DNA of 64,000 nt from Planctomycetota bacterium (GTDB lineage: Bacteria > Planctomycetota > UBA1135 > GCA-002686595). The position numbers and the translations under genes were made by a program. The DNA is taken from the NCBI GenBank assembly GCA_016779205.1, contig JADHOC010000015.1, positions 62,001 through 126,000 of the forward strand, given 5' to 3'. Below the pieces are notes generated by a model. That model ran no database searches. It had not been told where the DNA came from and saw only the letters and a program-made list of their open reading frames with translations. Within the stretch, counting starts at the first letter, position 1; every line of letters begins with the position of its first letter. This document shows, in pieces, positions 1 to 8,824 of the stretch.

Positions 1-18
1 CCTCGTGACCCGCCTCCA

Positions 19-1395
19 TCAGCGCATGGCGATCTCGCGCGCCACGAAGATGTAGATGGCCGACCCGGAGACGTCGGAGAGGGCGATGAGGAAGGGGCCA
101 GCCACCACGGCCGGGTCGATCCCAAGGCTCCGGCACGCGATCGGGACGATCCCGCCGAGCATCGCCGCCCAGGCCACCGCGGCGAAGACCGCGAAGCCCA
201 CCGCCGCGCCGAGGCCGGGAGTGCTTGCCTCGATGAAGCCGGCCACCAGCCAGGTGGCGACCCCGCACAGGGCGCCGATGATCGTGCCGACCCCCCACTC
301 GGTGAAGAACACCGGCCACTCACGATCCTCGTCCACCTCCCCGGTCGCGAAGCCCCGGACGAAGATGGTCGAGGACTGGATCCCAACGTTCCCAGCCAGC
401 CCGACGATGAGGGGCAGGTAGCGGAGGATCGCCTGCTGCACGCCGCCTCCGTCCCCCGATCCATGACCGAGGGCGAGGGCGAGGGCGAGGATCTTGGCGC
501 TCGCGAGCCCGGCCATGACCGTGAGGCCCATGAGCGGGAGGCGTTGCCGCACTCGGACGAGCACAGGGAGGCGGGTCTGCTGCTGGTCCGCGCCCACGCC
601 GACGAGGAGCGCGATGTCCTCATCGACCTCCTCCTCGAGGATCGCGGCGGCGTCCTCGGCGGAGATGACCCCGAGCAGCGCGCCGGCGTCGTCGACCACA
701 GCCACCGACTGCAGCCCGTACTTCGCCATCAGCTGGGCGACCCCCTCCTGGTCCTCGTCCACCGCGACCACGAAGGGCTCGCACATCACCTCCTCGACCG
801 GCGAGTGGATCGTGTGCGTCAGCAGCGCGCGGTCCGACAGGTAGCCGATGGGGCGCCGCTGCTGGTCGAGGACGAAGACGCCCACGTCGGGCTCGATGTC
901 CTCCGCACCCTTGCGGACGCTCTTGACCACGTCGCCGATGCGCTCCCCGGGCTGGGTGGTCACGAGGTCCGTGGCCATGATCCCGCCCGCGCTCTCGGGG
1001 TCGAAGCTGAGCAGGGTCCGGAGCGACTCGGCGGTCGCCGGCGAGAGGCGCTCGAGGACGTCGTTGGCGACCCGGTCGTCGGCCTCGATGAGGACGTCCG
1101 CCGCCTCGTCCGAGGGGAGCTCCTCAAGCACCTGGGTCAGCAGGCGCGCGTCGAGGGGCGCGATCAGCTCCTGGGTCAGGGCCTCGTCGGCGTGCTCGAG
1201 GATCGAGGCCTGACAGGTCGGGGAGAGCGCCCCGAAGACCATGCTGCGGTCCCGGTCCTCCGTGTCACGGAGCCACTCCACGGCGTCCGCGGGGTGGATG
1301 TCCACGAGGAGCACCGCGGCCCGCGCGGGTGACTCCGCGAGCACGTCACGGAAGGCGGTCTCCGCTGCCTCGAGGCTCGGGTCAGGGGCGGTCAT
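19..1395 (-). CDS. mgtE: Magnesium transporter MgtE
   Basis: Predicted inner-membrane Mg2+ channel/transporter of the MgtE family, 458 residues against a usual length near 450. In order it has the helical MgtE N domain (about 15-130), the family hallmark FDPESAGGIMAT at 131-142 leading into a CBS pair (about 135-255), a connecting helix, and a C-terminal five-helix membrane domain (about 290-458) with PFLIALSDVSG near its end. In characterised members the cytoplasmic N and CBS domains sense Mg2+ and gate the pore. The ATG at 1393-1395 was chosen because it puts the N domain at the usual position; the frame stays open far upstream but only antisense to the divergent neighbour. The two genes are separated by 162 bp, in which I recognise no M-box riboswitch. 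Function is sure at family level; Co2+ or other divalent ions are possible substrates. Confidence 0.93.
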   Translation of the reverse strand: MTAPDPSLEAAETAFRDVLAESPARAAVLLVDIHPADAVEWLRDTEDRDRSMVFGALSPTCQASILEHADEALTQELIAPLDARLLTQVLEELPSDEAADVLIEADDRVANDVLERLSPATAESLRTLLSFDPESAGGIMATDLVTTQPGERIGDVVKSVRKGAEDIEPDVGVFVLDQQRRPIGYLSDRALLTHTIHSPVEEVMCEPFVVAVDEDQEGVAQLMAKYGLQSVAVVDDAGALLGVISAEDAAAILEEEVDEDIALLVGVGADQQQTRLPVLVRVRQRLPLMGLTVMAGLASAKILALALALGHGSGDGGGVQQAILRYLPLIVGLAGNVGIQSSTIFVRGFATGEVDEDREWPVFFTEWGVGTIIGALCGVATWLVAGFIEASTPGLGAAVGFAVFAAVAWAAMLGGIVPIACRSLGIDPAVVAGPFLIALSDVSGSAIYIFVAREIAMR

Positions 1396-1557
1396 GGAGG
1401 CTCGGAGCGGACGCCGGAGAGCGAGGGGCGGGCGGGCGACGGATCGGGATCCGGACACGTCCCGGGGGGACGCAAAACGGATGCCGGCGGAGGGGCTAAG
1501 ATACGAGACGGCGCAGGGGGCGACCAACTCCCCGATCCCGCTCCTGCCCAACTGCTG

Positions 1558-2781
1558 ATGATGGAAACCAACGGACAGGACAACGACTCGCTGATCCACG
1601 ACTGGAACGACGAGGACCCGGCCGGGTTCGGGGAGATCCAGCTCGTGGATGAGACCCTGCGAGACGGCCTGCAGAGCCCCAGCGCCCTCGATCCGAGCCT
1701 CGAGGACAAGATCGAGCTGGTCCAGATGATGGACCAGCTCGGGATCGACGCCGCCAACATCGGGCTCCCCGGGGCCGGGGACCGGGCCCGGGCGCACATC
1801 CTGGAGCTCGCGAGGACCATGAAGGACCTCGCCATCACGCCCAACGTGGCGTGCCGCACGATGATCGGCGACATCGAGCCCGCGGCCGAGATCCAGCAGC
1901 AGATCGGCGCGCCCCTCGAGGTCTGCGCCTTCATCGGCTCCAGCCCCATCCGCTTCTACACGGAGAACTGGGAGCTGGAGCGCATGGTGAAGCTCTCGAG
2001 CGAGGCGGTGGCCTTCGCCGTGAAGGAGGACATGCCGGTCATGTTCGTGACCGAGGACACGACCCGCGCCAAGCCGGAGACCCTGAGGGCCCTCTACGGA
2101 GCCGCCATCGACGCCGGGGCCTCTCGCCTCTGCGTCTGCGACACCTGCGGCCACGCGACCCCCACCGGCGTGCGCCGCCTGCTCAAGTTCGTCCGGGAGA
2201 TCGCAGACGAGCGGGGCGCCGATGTCGGGATCGACTGGCACGGCCATCGCGACCGCGGGTTCGGGCTGATCAACGCCCTGGTCGCGATCGAGGCGGGCGC
2301 GAGCCGGATCCACGGCACCGCCCTCGGCGTCGGCGAGCGGGCGGGCAACACGGAGATGGACATGCTCCTGGTGAACCTCGGGCTCGTGGGCTGGATCGAC
2401 CGGGACCTCACGGCCCTGGGCGACTACGTCAAGAAGGCCTCGGAGTCCATCGGCATCCCCTTCCCCGACAACTACCCCGTCTTCGGCAGCGACGCCTTCG
2501 AGACGGCCACCGGCGTCCACGCGGCGGCCGTGGTGAAGGCCTTCCGCAAGGGTGACTCGTGGCTCGCGGACCGGGTCTACTCGGGCGTCCCCGCCGCGAT
2601 GGTCGGGCTCGAGCAGCGCATTCTTGTGGGCCCGATGAGCGGCAAGTCCAACGTCAGCTGGGTACTCGAGAAGAACGGCATCGAGGCCGACGAGGGCACC
2701 GTGGCCCGGGTCCTGGACTTCGCCAAGAGCTCGGCCCGCAACCTGACCGACGCCGAGGTGGTCGAGGTCGCTCGCGCCTGA
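1558..2781 (+). CDS. DRE-TIM metallolyase of the 2-isopropylmalate/homocitrate synthase type
   Basis: Predicted acetyl-CoA-dependent aldol-type condensing enzyme (407 aa). The TIM-barrel carries the metal and base motif DETLRDGLQ (residues 31-39), the metal-binding HGHRD at 228-232, and a GVGERAGN loop at 257-264 shared by LeuA and homocitrate synthases. The C-terminal part (about 290-400) keeps the family's helical subdomain with a TGVHAAAV segment, but there is no room for the LeuA allosteric leucine-binding domain, so feedback regulation like that of classical LeuA is unlikely. HMG-CoA lyase is a less likely reading, because it lacks this C-terminal subdomain. The exact substrate (2-oxoisovalerate, 2-oxoglutarate or another 2-oxo acid) cannot be told from the window, and no other leucine or lysine gene is adjacent. 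Two ATGs in a row (1558 and 1561) are both possible. Confidence 0.85.
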   Translation: MMETNGQDNDSLIHDWNDEDPAGFGEIQLVDETLRDGLQSPSALDPSLEDKIELVQMMDQLGIDAANIGLPGAGDRARAHILELARTMKDLAITPNVACRTMIGDIEPAAEIQQQIGAPLEVCAFIGSSPIRFYTENWELERMVKLSSEAVAFAVKEDMPVMFVTEDTTRAKPETLRALYGAAIDAGASRLCVCDTCGHATPTGVRRLLKFVREIADERGADVGIDWHGHRDRGFGLINALVAIEAGASRIHGTALGVGERAGNTEMDMLLVNLGLVGWIDRDLTALGDYVKKASESIGIPFPDNYPVFGSDAFETATGVHAAAVVKAFRKGDSWLADRVYSGVPAAMVGLEQRILVGPMSGKSNVSWVLEKNGIEADEGTVARVLDFAKSSARNLTDAEVVEVARA

Positions 2782-2789
2782 GGCGCGGG
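2771..2789. terminator. Stem-loop between convergent genes
   Basis: A GC-rich hairpin with arms CTCGCGCC (2771-2778) and GGCGCGGG (2782-2789), containing one G-T pair. Its three-base loop is the TGA stop codon of the plus-strand gene. The 9-bp gap to the convergent GNAT gene lies inside it. No T tract follows, so termination is inferred from position only. Confidence 0.4.
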
Positions 2790-2790
2790 G

Positions 2791-3318
2791 TCAGTTCGGG
2801 ACCCAGCGCAGGACGCGGGTGATCGAGCCGTCCTCCTCCTGACGTTCCCCTGCCGGCTCCATCCCGACCTTGTGGAGGACCCGCAGGGACGCGGCGTTCT
2901 CGGCGGCCACGGTCGCGATGATCTCCACGAGGCCGAGGCTCCCCGCCCCGTGGGCCAGCATCCCCTCCACGGCCTCCGTGGCGAGCCCCTGCCCCCAGCG
3001 GGAACGGTGCAGGGCGTACTTCACCTCGTCCTCTTCCTGCCCGCCCGGCCTCACGATGCCGCAGAAGCCGACCACCTCGCCGGTCTCCGCCAGCGTCAGC
3101 GCGGCCATCCCGTAGCCCCGCAGGCGGTAGTTGCGCTCCGTCACGTCGACCCAGCGGCGGGCGTCATGCTCGGAGAGGGGCTCCCCGTCGTCGACCCAAC
3201 GCACGGTCTCGCGGTCCCCGTAGACCGCCAGAAGGTCCGCCACGTGCTCGGGCCCGAGCCGACGCACCGTGAGCCGTGCCGTCCGGAAGAGGACCGCGTC
3301 CCCTACAGGTTGATCCAC
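2791..3318 (-). CDS. GNAT-family N-acetyltransferase (RimJ/RimL type)
   Basis: Predicted acetyl-CoA-dependent N-acyltransferase of about 175 aa. It begins with the typical LFRTARLTVRRL strand-turn, has the central ALTLAETGEVVGFCGI strands, and then a GQGLATEAVEG acetyl-CoA pyrophosphate-binding loop followed by the AENAASLRVLHKVGM helix-strand seen in RimJ/RimL-like enzymes. No ATG lies at the expected place; the GTG at 3316-3318 gives the normal length and overlaps the end of the upstream Na+/Ca2+ exchanger gene by 16 bp, which suggests translational coupling. The next upstream ATG would add about 60 residues that are out-of-frame shadow of the exchanger. The acceptor substrate (ribosomal protein, amino sugar or other) is not predictable. 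Confidence 0.8.
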   Translation of the reverse strand: MDQPVGDAVLFRTARLTVRRLGPEHVADLLAVYGDRETVRWVDDGEPLSEHDARRWVDVTERNYRLRGYGMAALTLAETGEVVGFCGIVRPGGQEEDEVKYALHRSRWGQGLATEAVEGMLAHGAGSLGLVEIIATVAAENAASLRVLHKVGMEPAGERQEEDGSITRVLRWVPN

Positions 3319-4271
3319 AGGATGTAGGCGAGCCAGCCGCCCAGCATCAGGCCCGCGCGCAGGCGCGCCGCCCGCCCGCGGAAGACCGAGGGCGCGAGGA
3401 CGAGGACCAGGGAGAAGATGACGTTCACCGGGAAGTCCCGGGCGAGGGATCGGTCCACGGCGGTGGCCCACGCCTCCTGCCCCGTGGGAGATGCTCCCCA
3501 CGGGGCCACCACGGCGGAGACCCCCACGACGGCGAGGGTGTTGAACACATTGCTGCCGACGATGTTGCCCAGGCCGATCTCGGTGTGCCCCTTGCGAGCG
3601 CTCACGACCCCGGCGGCCAGCTCCGGCAGGGAGGTGCCGAGGGCGAGGATGAGCAGCCCGACCACGCCGTCCTTGAGCCCCATGGACTCGGCCACGCCGG
3701 TGGCCCCCATCAGGACCAGCCGGGCGCCAGCGAGGATGGCGACCGCGCCGATGATGACCCGCAGCCAGGGGTAGGGCGCGTGGGTCTCACCGGGCTCCAT
3801 GTCCGCCGCGGGTGAGTCCTCCCCGCGACCGCGGAACAGGATCAGCTCCAGGGTGTAGGCCCCGAAGACCGCGAGCATCACGCCCCCCTCGACCCGGGTC
3901 ACGACCCCATCCCCGAGGACGTAGAAGAGGCCCGCGAGGGAGAGGAGCAGCGGCATGCTCTCCCGGATCGAGAGTCGGCCGACCAGGGCCCGGGGCAGGA
4001 TCAGGCCGATCGTCCCGAGCACGAGCCCCGCGTTGGCGACGTTGGACCCCAGCACGTTGTCCAGGGCCACCCCGGGCTGGTCGTCGACGGCGGCGAGGGT
4101 CGACACCACGACCTCGGGGAGCGAGGTGCCCCACGCCACGACGGTCAGGCCCACGACCCACGGGTTGATCCCGAACCGGGTCGCCAGGGTGGCGCCACCC
4201 TCCACGAGGGAGTCCGCACCCTTGGCGAGCAGGACGAAGCCCAGGAGCAGGAACGCGAGGTCGAGGAACAT
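3303..4271 (-). CDS. Na+/Ca2+ exchanger family protein (CaCA, YrbG type)
   Basis: Predicted inner-membrane cation/calcium antiporter, 322 aa, about ten membrane helices. The two inverted alpha-repeats that form the ion path are clear: GTSLPEVVVSTLAA followed by LGSNVANAG in the first half, and GTSLPELAAGVVSA followed by VGSNVFNT in the second half. Both retain the acidic residue of the GTSLPE motif needed for Ca2+ binding in the family. The N-terminus (FLLLGFVLLAKGADSLVEGG) is the canonical first helix, supporting the ATG at 4269-4271. Divergent from the amidotransferase gene across 112 bp; the GNAT gene downstream overlaps its end. Ca2+ versus other cations, and Na+ versus H+ as counter-ion, cannot be settled here. 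Confidence 0.9.
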   Translation of the reverse strand: MFLDLAFLLLGFVLLAKGADSLVEGGATLATRFGINPWVVGLTVVAWGTSLPEVVVSTLAAVDDQPGVALDNVLGSNVANAGLVLGTIGLILPRALVGRLSIRESMPLLLSLAGLFYVLGDGVVTRVEGGVMLAVFGAYTLELILFRGRGEDSPAADMEPGETHAPYPWLRVIIGAVAILAGARLVLMGATGVAESMGLKDGVVGLLILALGTSLPELAAGVVSARKGHTEIGLGNIVGSNVFNTLAVVGVSAVVAPWGASPTGQEAWATAVDRSLARDFPVNVIFSLVLVLAPSVFRGRAARLRAGLMLGGWLAYILWINL

Positions 4272-4383
4272 GGAGGCCGAGGCTACCGCCCCGGATTCGG
4301 CGAGGCCCCCCCCAAGCCCAAACTCTCCAGACGTCGCCCGCGCGGGCCTAGGTCCACGCCGGTCGGCGCGCCATACTCGTGGG

Positions 4384-5109
4384 ATGACCGCCCCCGTGAT
4401 CGCCGTGAACGGCCTCTACCACGCGGAGGATCCGATGCTGCGCCTCCGGCAGCGCTACCCCGATGCGGTGCGCCGGGCCGGCGGGTTCCCCCTCGCCCTC
4501 GCTCCGATGCTCGACCCGGAGGGACAGACCGAGGAGCTGGAGGCCGTCCTCGACCGCGTGGACGGCCTGGTCCTCACCGGCGGCGACGACTTCATCACGG
4601 AGGGCCTGGGCCTCGGCCCGACCCACCCCTCGGCCGACGTGACCGAGGGCTCCAAGCAGGCCTACGACCTCGCCCTGACCCGTCTCGCCCTCGAGCGGGA
4701 CCTGCCCATCCTGGGGATCTGTTACGGCCTGCAGTGCCTGGGCCTCGCCGGGGGTGCGACCCTCTGGCAGGACCTGCCCACCGAGCGCCCGGGCCGCGTC
4801 CAGCACGCGGACAGCGCGGTCCACCCGGTCCACCCGGCACCACACTCGAAACTGGCCCGCCTGGTGGGGCTAGACCCCGTCCAGGTGGTCTCACGGCACC
4901 ATCAGGCACTTCGGACCATCCCGCCCCCTTGGATCGTCTCCGGAGTGGACGAGGAGGGTCTGGTGGAAGCCATCGAACACCCGCACCGTTCGTTCGCGAT
5001 CGGTATTCAATGGCACCCTGAACTCAGCCCCGGCGAATCCGTTCACGAGGCGCTGTTCCGCGGCCTCATCGACGCTGCACGCGCCCACCAACGACCGGTC
5101 ACCAGATGA
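4384..5109 (+). CDS. Class I glutamine amidotransferase, gamma-glutamyl-GABA hydrolase-like (PuuD)
   Basis: Predicted gamma-glutamyl hydrolase of the peptidase C26 group (241 aa). The nucleophile sits in GICYGLQ (Cys113), the catalytic His and Glu in QWHPE (His211, Glu213), and the oxyanion region is TGGDD at 65-69. PuuD-type enzymes release GABA or a related amine from gamma-glutamyl conjugates; the usual nucleophile elbow reads GICRG, here GICYG, so a shifted substrate is possible. The ATG at 4384 starts the first beta strand (PVIAVNG) as expected. The stop TGA shares bases with the ATG of the next gene (4-bp overlap), so the two are probably co-translated. No other polyamine or GABA gene is in view. 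Confidence 0.85.
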   Translation: MTAPVIAVNGLYHAEDPMLRLRQRYPDAVRRAGGFPLALAPMLDPEGQTEELEAVLDRVDGLVLTGGDDFITEGLGLGPTHPSADVTEGSKQAYDLALTRLALERDLPILGICYGLQCLGLAGGATLWQDLPTERPGRVQHADSAVHPVHPAPHSKLARLVGLDPVQVVSRHHQALRTIPPPWIVSGVDEEGLVEAIEHPHRSFAIGIQWHPELSPGESVHEALFRGLIDAARAHQRPVTR

Positions 5110-6557
5110 AGTACGGCAAGATCACCCCCGAAGAGGCGGCCCGCATGGCCCGCCGGGACCGCTTCCGGATCCTCGGCCTGACGGTGAGCGCCCTCCTGAT
5201 CGGCGCCCTCTACCTCTACTCCCAGGCGAGGACGCTCGCCGAGCAGGAGAAGCTCAACCAGGAGTCCGCCAGCAGCGTCCCCACGCCCGAGGAGACCGTT
5301 CAGCAGATCCCCTTCGACCAGCCGGAGGTCCTCGCTCAGATCGAGGACTCCACGGAGGCCCAGCAGGAGTTCCTCGAGTCCGCCCCGCTCCAGGAGGTGT
5401 TCTCCTACGCCAAGCTCCAGACGCGCAAGGCCCTGGAGTCCGCCGGGATGCGCACCCTCGACGCCGAGGTCTCCGGCGAGCTCATGGCGGCCCCCTCCAG
5501 CCACCGCCTCGACCCGATCCTGCTCCGCGGCCAGATCCTTCAGGTCTCGGAGCGGCAGGGATCGGACGGGAGCCGCTCCGGGTGGATCGGGAGCGTCCTC
5601 ACCGACGACGGGTCCCTGGGGTACTTCCTCGTGCAGGACGCGCCGAGGCTCGAAGGGGACCCAAGCGCGCCCCAGTCCCTGCGGCCCGGCGACTACATCC
5701 GGGTCGACGGCATCTTCCACAAGGTGTATCGCGCCGCGGTCCCGAACGCGATGGGCTCGGAGACGCTCGAGTCCGCGAGCGGACCGCTCGTCCTGGGGTT
5801 CCGCGCGTCGCCCTCGACTCCGGCCGTCCCCGCGGCCGACGAGTTCACCGAGGAGTGGGCCCAGGCCCTCCTGCTCGGTCTCGACTCCGTCCTCGATGAC
5901 GAGGTCTCACGGACGTTCGAGAAGGACGCCTTCGACCTGCAGCAGTGGGGCCTGATGGCCTACGCCCAGATGAAGGGCGCCGAGACGGACTGGGACGCCG
6001 CCGCCGAGCTGAACCAGGAGGTCCTGTCCCAGATCTACGAGGACGGCGACGCGTTCCGCGGGACCCCGTTCCGGGTCCCGGTCAGCATCAACCTCGACAC
6101 CTACTCCACCTCCGTCGAAGACAACCCCCTCCGGCTCGACCGCGTGACCCAGGGCTGGATCGGGAACAACAACTGGAAGGGCTCGGTCAAGACGATCAAG
6201 TGGGTGGGGCCGTTCATCCGGCGCGACCTGCTGCGCACCCAGGGGCTGAAGGGCGCTGACGATCCGCACCGCTACGTGCAGGCCAAGGGGTACTTCTTCC
6301 GGAACATCCTCTTCAGCAACAAGTCCGGCGAGCCGCGGCGCTCTCCGGTCTTCGTCCTCCACGACCTCGAGGTCTTCCAGCTCAAGGGCTCCAACCCGGT
6401 GGCGCCCATCGCCCTGGTGATCGTGGGCGCGACCATCTTCATGGTCATCGTGATCTTCCTCCTGCTGCGCGCCGACCGCCGCAAGAGCGCGAGGCTGCGC
6501 GAGGACATGGTCCGCCGTCGTCGCAAGCGCGAGGGCCGTGAGGCCGCCGCCGTCTGA
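5106..6557 (+). CDS. Unknown protein with an N- and a C-terminal membrane anchor
   Basis: I do not recognise a family. The 483-residue protein starts with a short basic cytoplasmic stretch, one hydrophobic helix (about 21-39), then a roughly 390-residue presumably periplasmic region that opens with a Glu/Gln-rich helical segment (40-110). A beta-rich part near 140-230 contains RPGDYIRVDGIFHKVY, reminiscent of an OB-like or tRNA_anti-type fold. A second helix lies at about 433-454, and the tail is very basic (RRRRKREGRE). Two anchors with a large loop between would put both termini in the cytoplasm. It overlaps the upstream amidotransferase by 4 bp and ends 16 bp before aroB, so it belongs to the same transcription unit. 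Confidence 0.75.
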   Translation: MKYGKITPEEAARMARRDRFRILGLTVSALLIGALYLYSQARTLAEQEKLNQESASSVPTPEETVQQIPFDQPEVLAQIEDSTEAQQEFLESAPLQEVFSYAKLQTRKALESAGMRTLDAEVSGELMAAPSSHRLDPILLRGQILQVSERQGSDGSRSGWIGSVLTDDGSLGYFLVQDAPRLEGDPSAPQSLRPGDYIRVDGIFHKVYRAAVPNAMGSETLESASGPLVLGFRASPSTPAVPAADEFTEEWAQALLLGLDSVLDDEVSRTFEKDAFDLQQWGLMAYAQMKGAETDWDAAAELNQEVLSQIYEDGDAFRGTPFRVPVSINLDTYSTSVEDNPLRLDRVTQGWIGNNNWKGSVKTIKWVGPFIRRDLLRTQGLKGADDPHRYVQAKGYFFRNILFSNKSGEPRRSPVFVLHDLEVFQLKGSNPVAPIALVIVGATIFMVIVIFLLLRADRRKSARLREDMVRRRRKREGREAAAV

Positions 6558-6573
6558 GGTCCGCAGACCGCCG

Positions 6574-7644
6574 ATGGTCTCCATCCCGATCGCCCTCGAG
6601 GGTCAGCGACACGAGGTCATCGTGGGCGCAGGGGCCTCCTCGGAGGCCCCCGCCCTCGCGGCGGGGCGCGACCGCGTGGCGATCCTCGCGGACCGGCGGG
6701 TGGCCGCCCTGCACGGCCCGCTCATCGACGGCGCGTCGACCCTCGAGGTCGACGCGGGCGAGCCCCTGAAGTCCATGGACGGGCTGGCCCAGGTGCTCGA
6801 CTTCTGCGCCGCCGCGGGGCTCTCCAGGGGGTCCTTGCTGGTCGCCTACGGCGGCGGGACGGTGGGTGACCTCGGCGGGCTGGCCGCCTCGCTGTTCAAG
6901 CGCGGACTCGACGTCCTCCAGGTGCCGACGACCCTCCTCGCCCAGGTGGACGCCTCCGTGGGCGGCAAGACGGCGATCAATCTCCCGGCGGGTAAGAACC
7001 TCGCGGGGTCGTTCCACCAGCCGGCGGGCGTCCTCTGCGATACCGCGCTGCTCGCCACCCTCTCCGACGCCGAGTTCTCGAGCGGTCTCGGCGAGGTCAT
7101 CAAGACCTCCATCATCGGCGGCGAGGCGGCCCTGGGCCAGACCGAGGAGCTCATGGGCTCCCTCATCGAGCGCGACCCCCGCGCTCTGACGGCGGTCGTC
7201 GAGGCCTGCGTGCGGGTGAAGGCCCAGGTGGTGGTCTCCGACCCCGAGGAGCGCGGGCCGCGCCGCGCCCTCAACCTCGGGCACACCTTCGCCCACGCCA
7301 TCGAGAGCGCCGCGGGCTACGGCGCCGTCCCCCACGGGGTGGCGGTCGGAGTCGGCCTCGGGCTCGCCGCCCGCGCGGCGGAGGCGACATGCGGAGCCCC
7401 CAGCGAGCTGACCGAACGCACGGTACTCCTGCTGGAACGCGCCGGCCTGCCCTCGTCCCTGGGGGCCCTCCGCGGGGTCTACGGCCTCGAGGAGCGGCTG
7501 ACCCCTGCGGCCCTCCGGGCAGGCCTCGCCCATGACAAGAAGGGCGCCGTCGGCGCTCCGGAGTTTGTGCTCGCTCGGGGAGCGGGCGACGTGATCATGG
7601 GGCAACCCCTCGACGAGGACCTCCTCGCCGAACTGCTCGCCTGA
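6574..7644 (+). CDS. aroB: 3-dehydroquinate synthase
   Basis: Second step of the shikimate pathway: converts DAHP to 3-dehydroquinate using NAD+ and a divalent metal, in the cytoplasm. The 356-residue protein has the NAD-binding GGGTVGDLGG (93-102), the strongly conserved PTTLLAQVDASVGGKTAIN (118-136), and the metal ligands Glu174 (EVIKTS), His237 (NLGHTFAHAIE) and His254 (VPHGVAVG), so it should be active. The ATG at 6574 is preferred; a GTG at 6538 in the same frame would add 12 residues and overlap the previous gene. It lies in a plus-strand series with the membrane proteins before and after it but no other aromatic pathway gene. Confidence 0.95.
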   Translation: MVSIPIALEGQRHEVIVGAGASSEAPALAAGRDRVAILADRRVAALHGPLIDGASTLEVDAGEPLKSMDGLAQVLDFCAAAGLSRGSLLVAYGGGTVGDLGGLAASLFKRGLDVLQVPTTLLAQVDASVGGKTAINLPAGKNLAGSFHQPAGVLCDTALLATLSDAEFSSGLGEVIKTSIIGGEAALGQTEELMGSLIERDPRALTAVVEACVRVKAQVVVSDPEERGPRRALNLGHTFAHAIESAAGYGAVPHGVAVGVGLGLAARAAEATCGAPSELTERTVLLLERAGLPSSLGALRGVYGLEERLTPAALRAGLAHDKKGAVGAPEFVLARGAGDVIMGQPLDEDLLAELLA

Positions 7645-7650
7645 CCGCAC

Positions 7651-8814
7651 TTGAAGTCTGAACCCCTGGACATCGCAAACGACGGGAACCTCTTCCCCAG
7701 GGAGGACCTGCTCGAGGCCGTGGCCCGCTCCGATTGGCGGGACCGCGAGGTCCCGGCGGCGGCCTGGGTGCTCTCGGGGGCGGGCATCTCCCTGCTGGCG
7801 GCGGGCACCCCGATCGCCGAGGTCCTGATCCGCTCCACCACGGAGTTCGCCGCCGAGTCCGCGGGCCCGCTGGCGCCCTTCCACGCGATCCTCGCGGCGA
7901 TCGGAAGGGGAGGCATCGGCATCGAAGCCGCGGCGTTCCTCGCGTCCGCCGTCGCCCTCGGCGCCACGCTCACCGCCGTCGGCCTGGCCCTCAGGGCCAC
8001 CGGGTTCAACGGCCGCGTGGCGTTCGTCTCCGCCCTGATCGCCGTCATGTCGCCGCTCTTGCTCATGCACGGCCGCCTCCCCTCGGACGGCCCGCTGGTC
8101 GCCCTCTGCAGCGCCCTGCTCCTCGCCGCCGTCGCGGCGCCCCACGATGACGGCCGGAGCGGCCGCAAGGGCTACCGGATCCGGTTGGCCCTCGCCGCGG
8201 CCGGCCTCCTGGCCATCTGCGGCATGTCGAGGGCCTCGGCCGCCCTGGACGGTGAGGCGATCTTCGGAGCCTGGGGAGACCTCGCCCTGCTCGGCGGCGC
8301 GGCGCTCCTGGTCGTCCCCCTCGGCTGGCTCCGACAGGAGGAGGAGGCTCCCCCGCCCCTGTGGCTCGTGGGGTGGCTCGTCGCGAGCGTGACCCTCGCG
8401 CTCGTCGCTGGCGCCCAGGCAGGGGCGGCCATCGTGCCCGCCCTCGCCGTGCTCGTCGCGAACGCGCTCTCGCGCCGGGCGAGGCCCGATGGCGCCCTGC
8501 GCTGGGCTGTATTGCTGGCCGCTGCCCAGGTGGGCCTCTCCGTCCTCGCCGTCCGCCTCGCTCCAGCGGACACCACCTTCTTCGCCGCCGAGGGCAGCGG
8601 AGAGGTCGGGGCCGGAGACATCGTGGTCGTCGAGGACCTGGGTTCAGACGAGGCCTACCTGCTCAGGCGCCGGCTGGGCACGACGGTCACGGATGCATCC
8701 CCCGTGGGCGGGTCCGGGCGCGTGATCTCCCTCGGCAACGACGGAGCGCCCTGGACCCTGGACCCCGACACGGGTCAGGTGCGACGGAGCGTGAAGGGCG
8801 GCGGGGCGGAGTAG
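7651..8814 (+). CDS. Unknown polytopic membrane protein, first of a pair
   Basis: 387 residues. A soluble N-terminal segment (about 1-35) is followed by some eight to nine Ala/Leu/Val-rich membrane helices (about 38-310) and a soluble C-terminal region (about 315-387) with beta-strand character (GDIVVVEDLG, GTTVTDASPV). The layout resembles the dolichyl-phosphate-mannose:protein mannosyltransferase (GT39) clan, where helices precede an extracytoplasmic domain, but I cannot point to a catalytic motif, so this stays a guess. The start is a TTG at 7651, six bases after the aroB stop, with no better in-frame start nearby. The neighbour at 8825 looks like a partner or a second half of the same machine. 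Confidence 0.65.
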   Translation: MKSEPLDIANDGNLFPREDLLEAVARSDWRDREVPAAAWVLSGAGISLLAAGTPIAEVLIRSTTEFAAESAGPLAPFHAILAAIGRGGIGIEAAAFLASAVALGATLTAVGLALRATGFNGRVAFVSALIAVMSPLLLMHGRLPSDGPLVALCSALLLAAVAAPHDDGRSGRKGYRIRLALAAAGLLAICGMSRASAALDGEAIFGAWGDLALLGGAALLVVPLGWLRQEEEAPPPLWLVGWLVASVTLALVAGAQAGAAIVPALAVLVANALSRRARPDGALRWAVLLAAAQVGLSVLAVRLAPADTTFFAAEGSGEVGAGDIVVVEDLGSDEAYLLRRRLGTTVTDASPVGGSGRVISLGNDGAPWTLDPDTGQVRRSVKGGGAE

Positions 8815-8824
8815 CGGACCGAGC

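Noticed and set aside
1396..1557. Possible M-box (Mg2+) riboswitch before mgtE
   Set aside because: The divergent gap is only 162 bp and I could not find the conserved M-box helices.
1396..2520. N-terminal extension of mgtE by about 375 residues
   Set aside because: It would run antisense through the DRE-TIM gene and its sequence is low complexity. The ATG at 1393-1395 gives the normal MgtE length.
6445..8145. A 566-codon minus-strand frame over aroB
   Set aside because: aroB on the plus strand has complete active-site motifs; the antisense translation is repetitive Gly/Arg/Glu.
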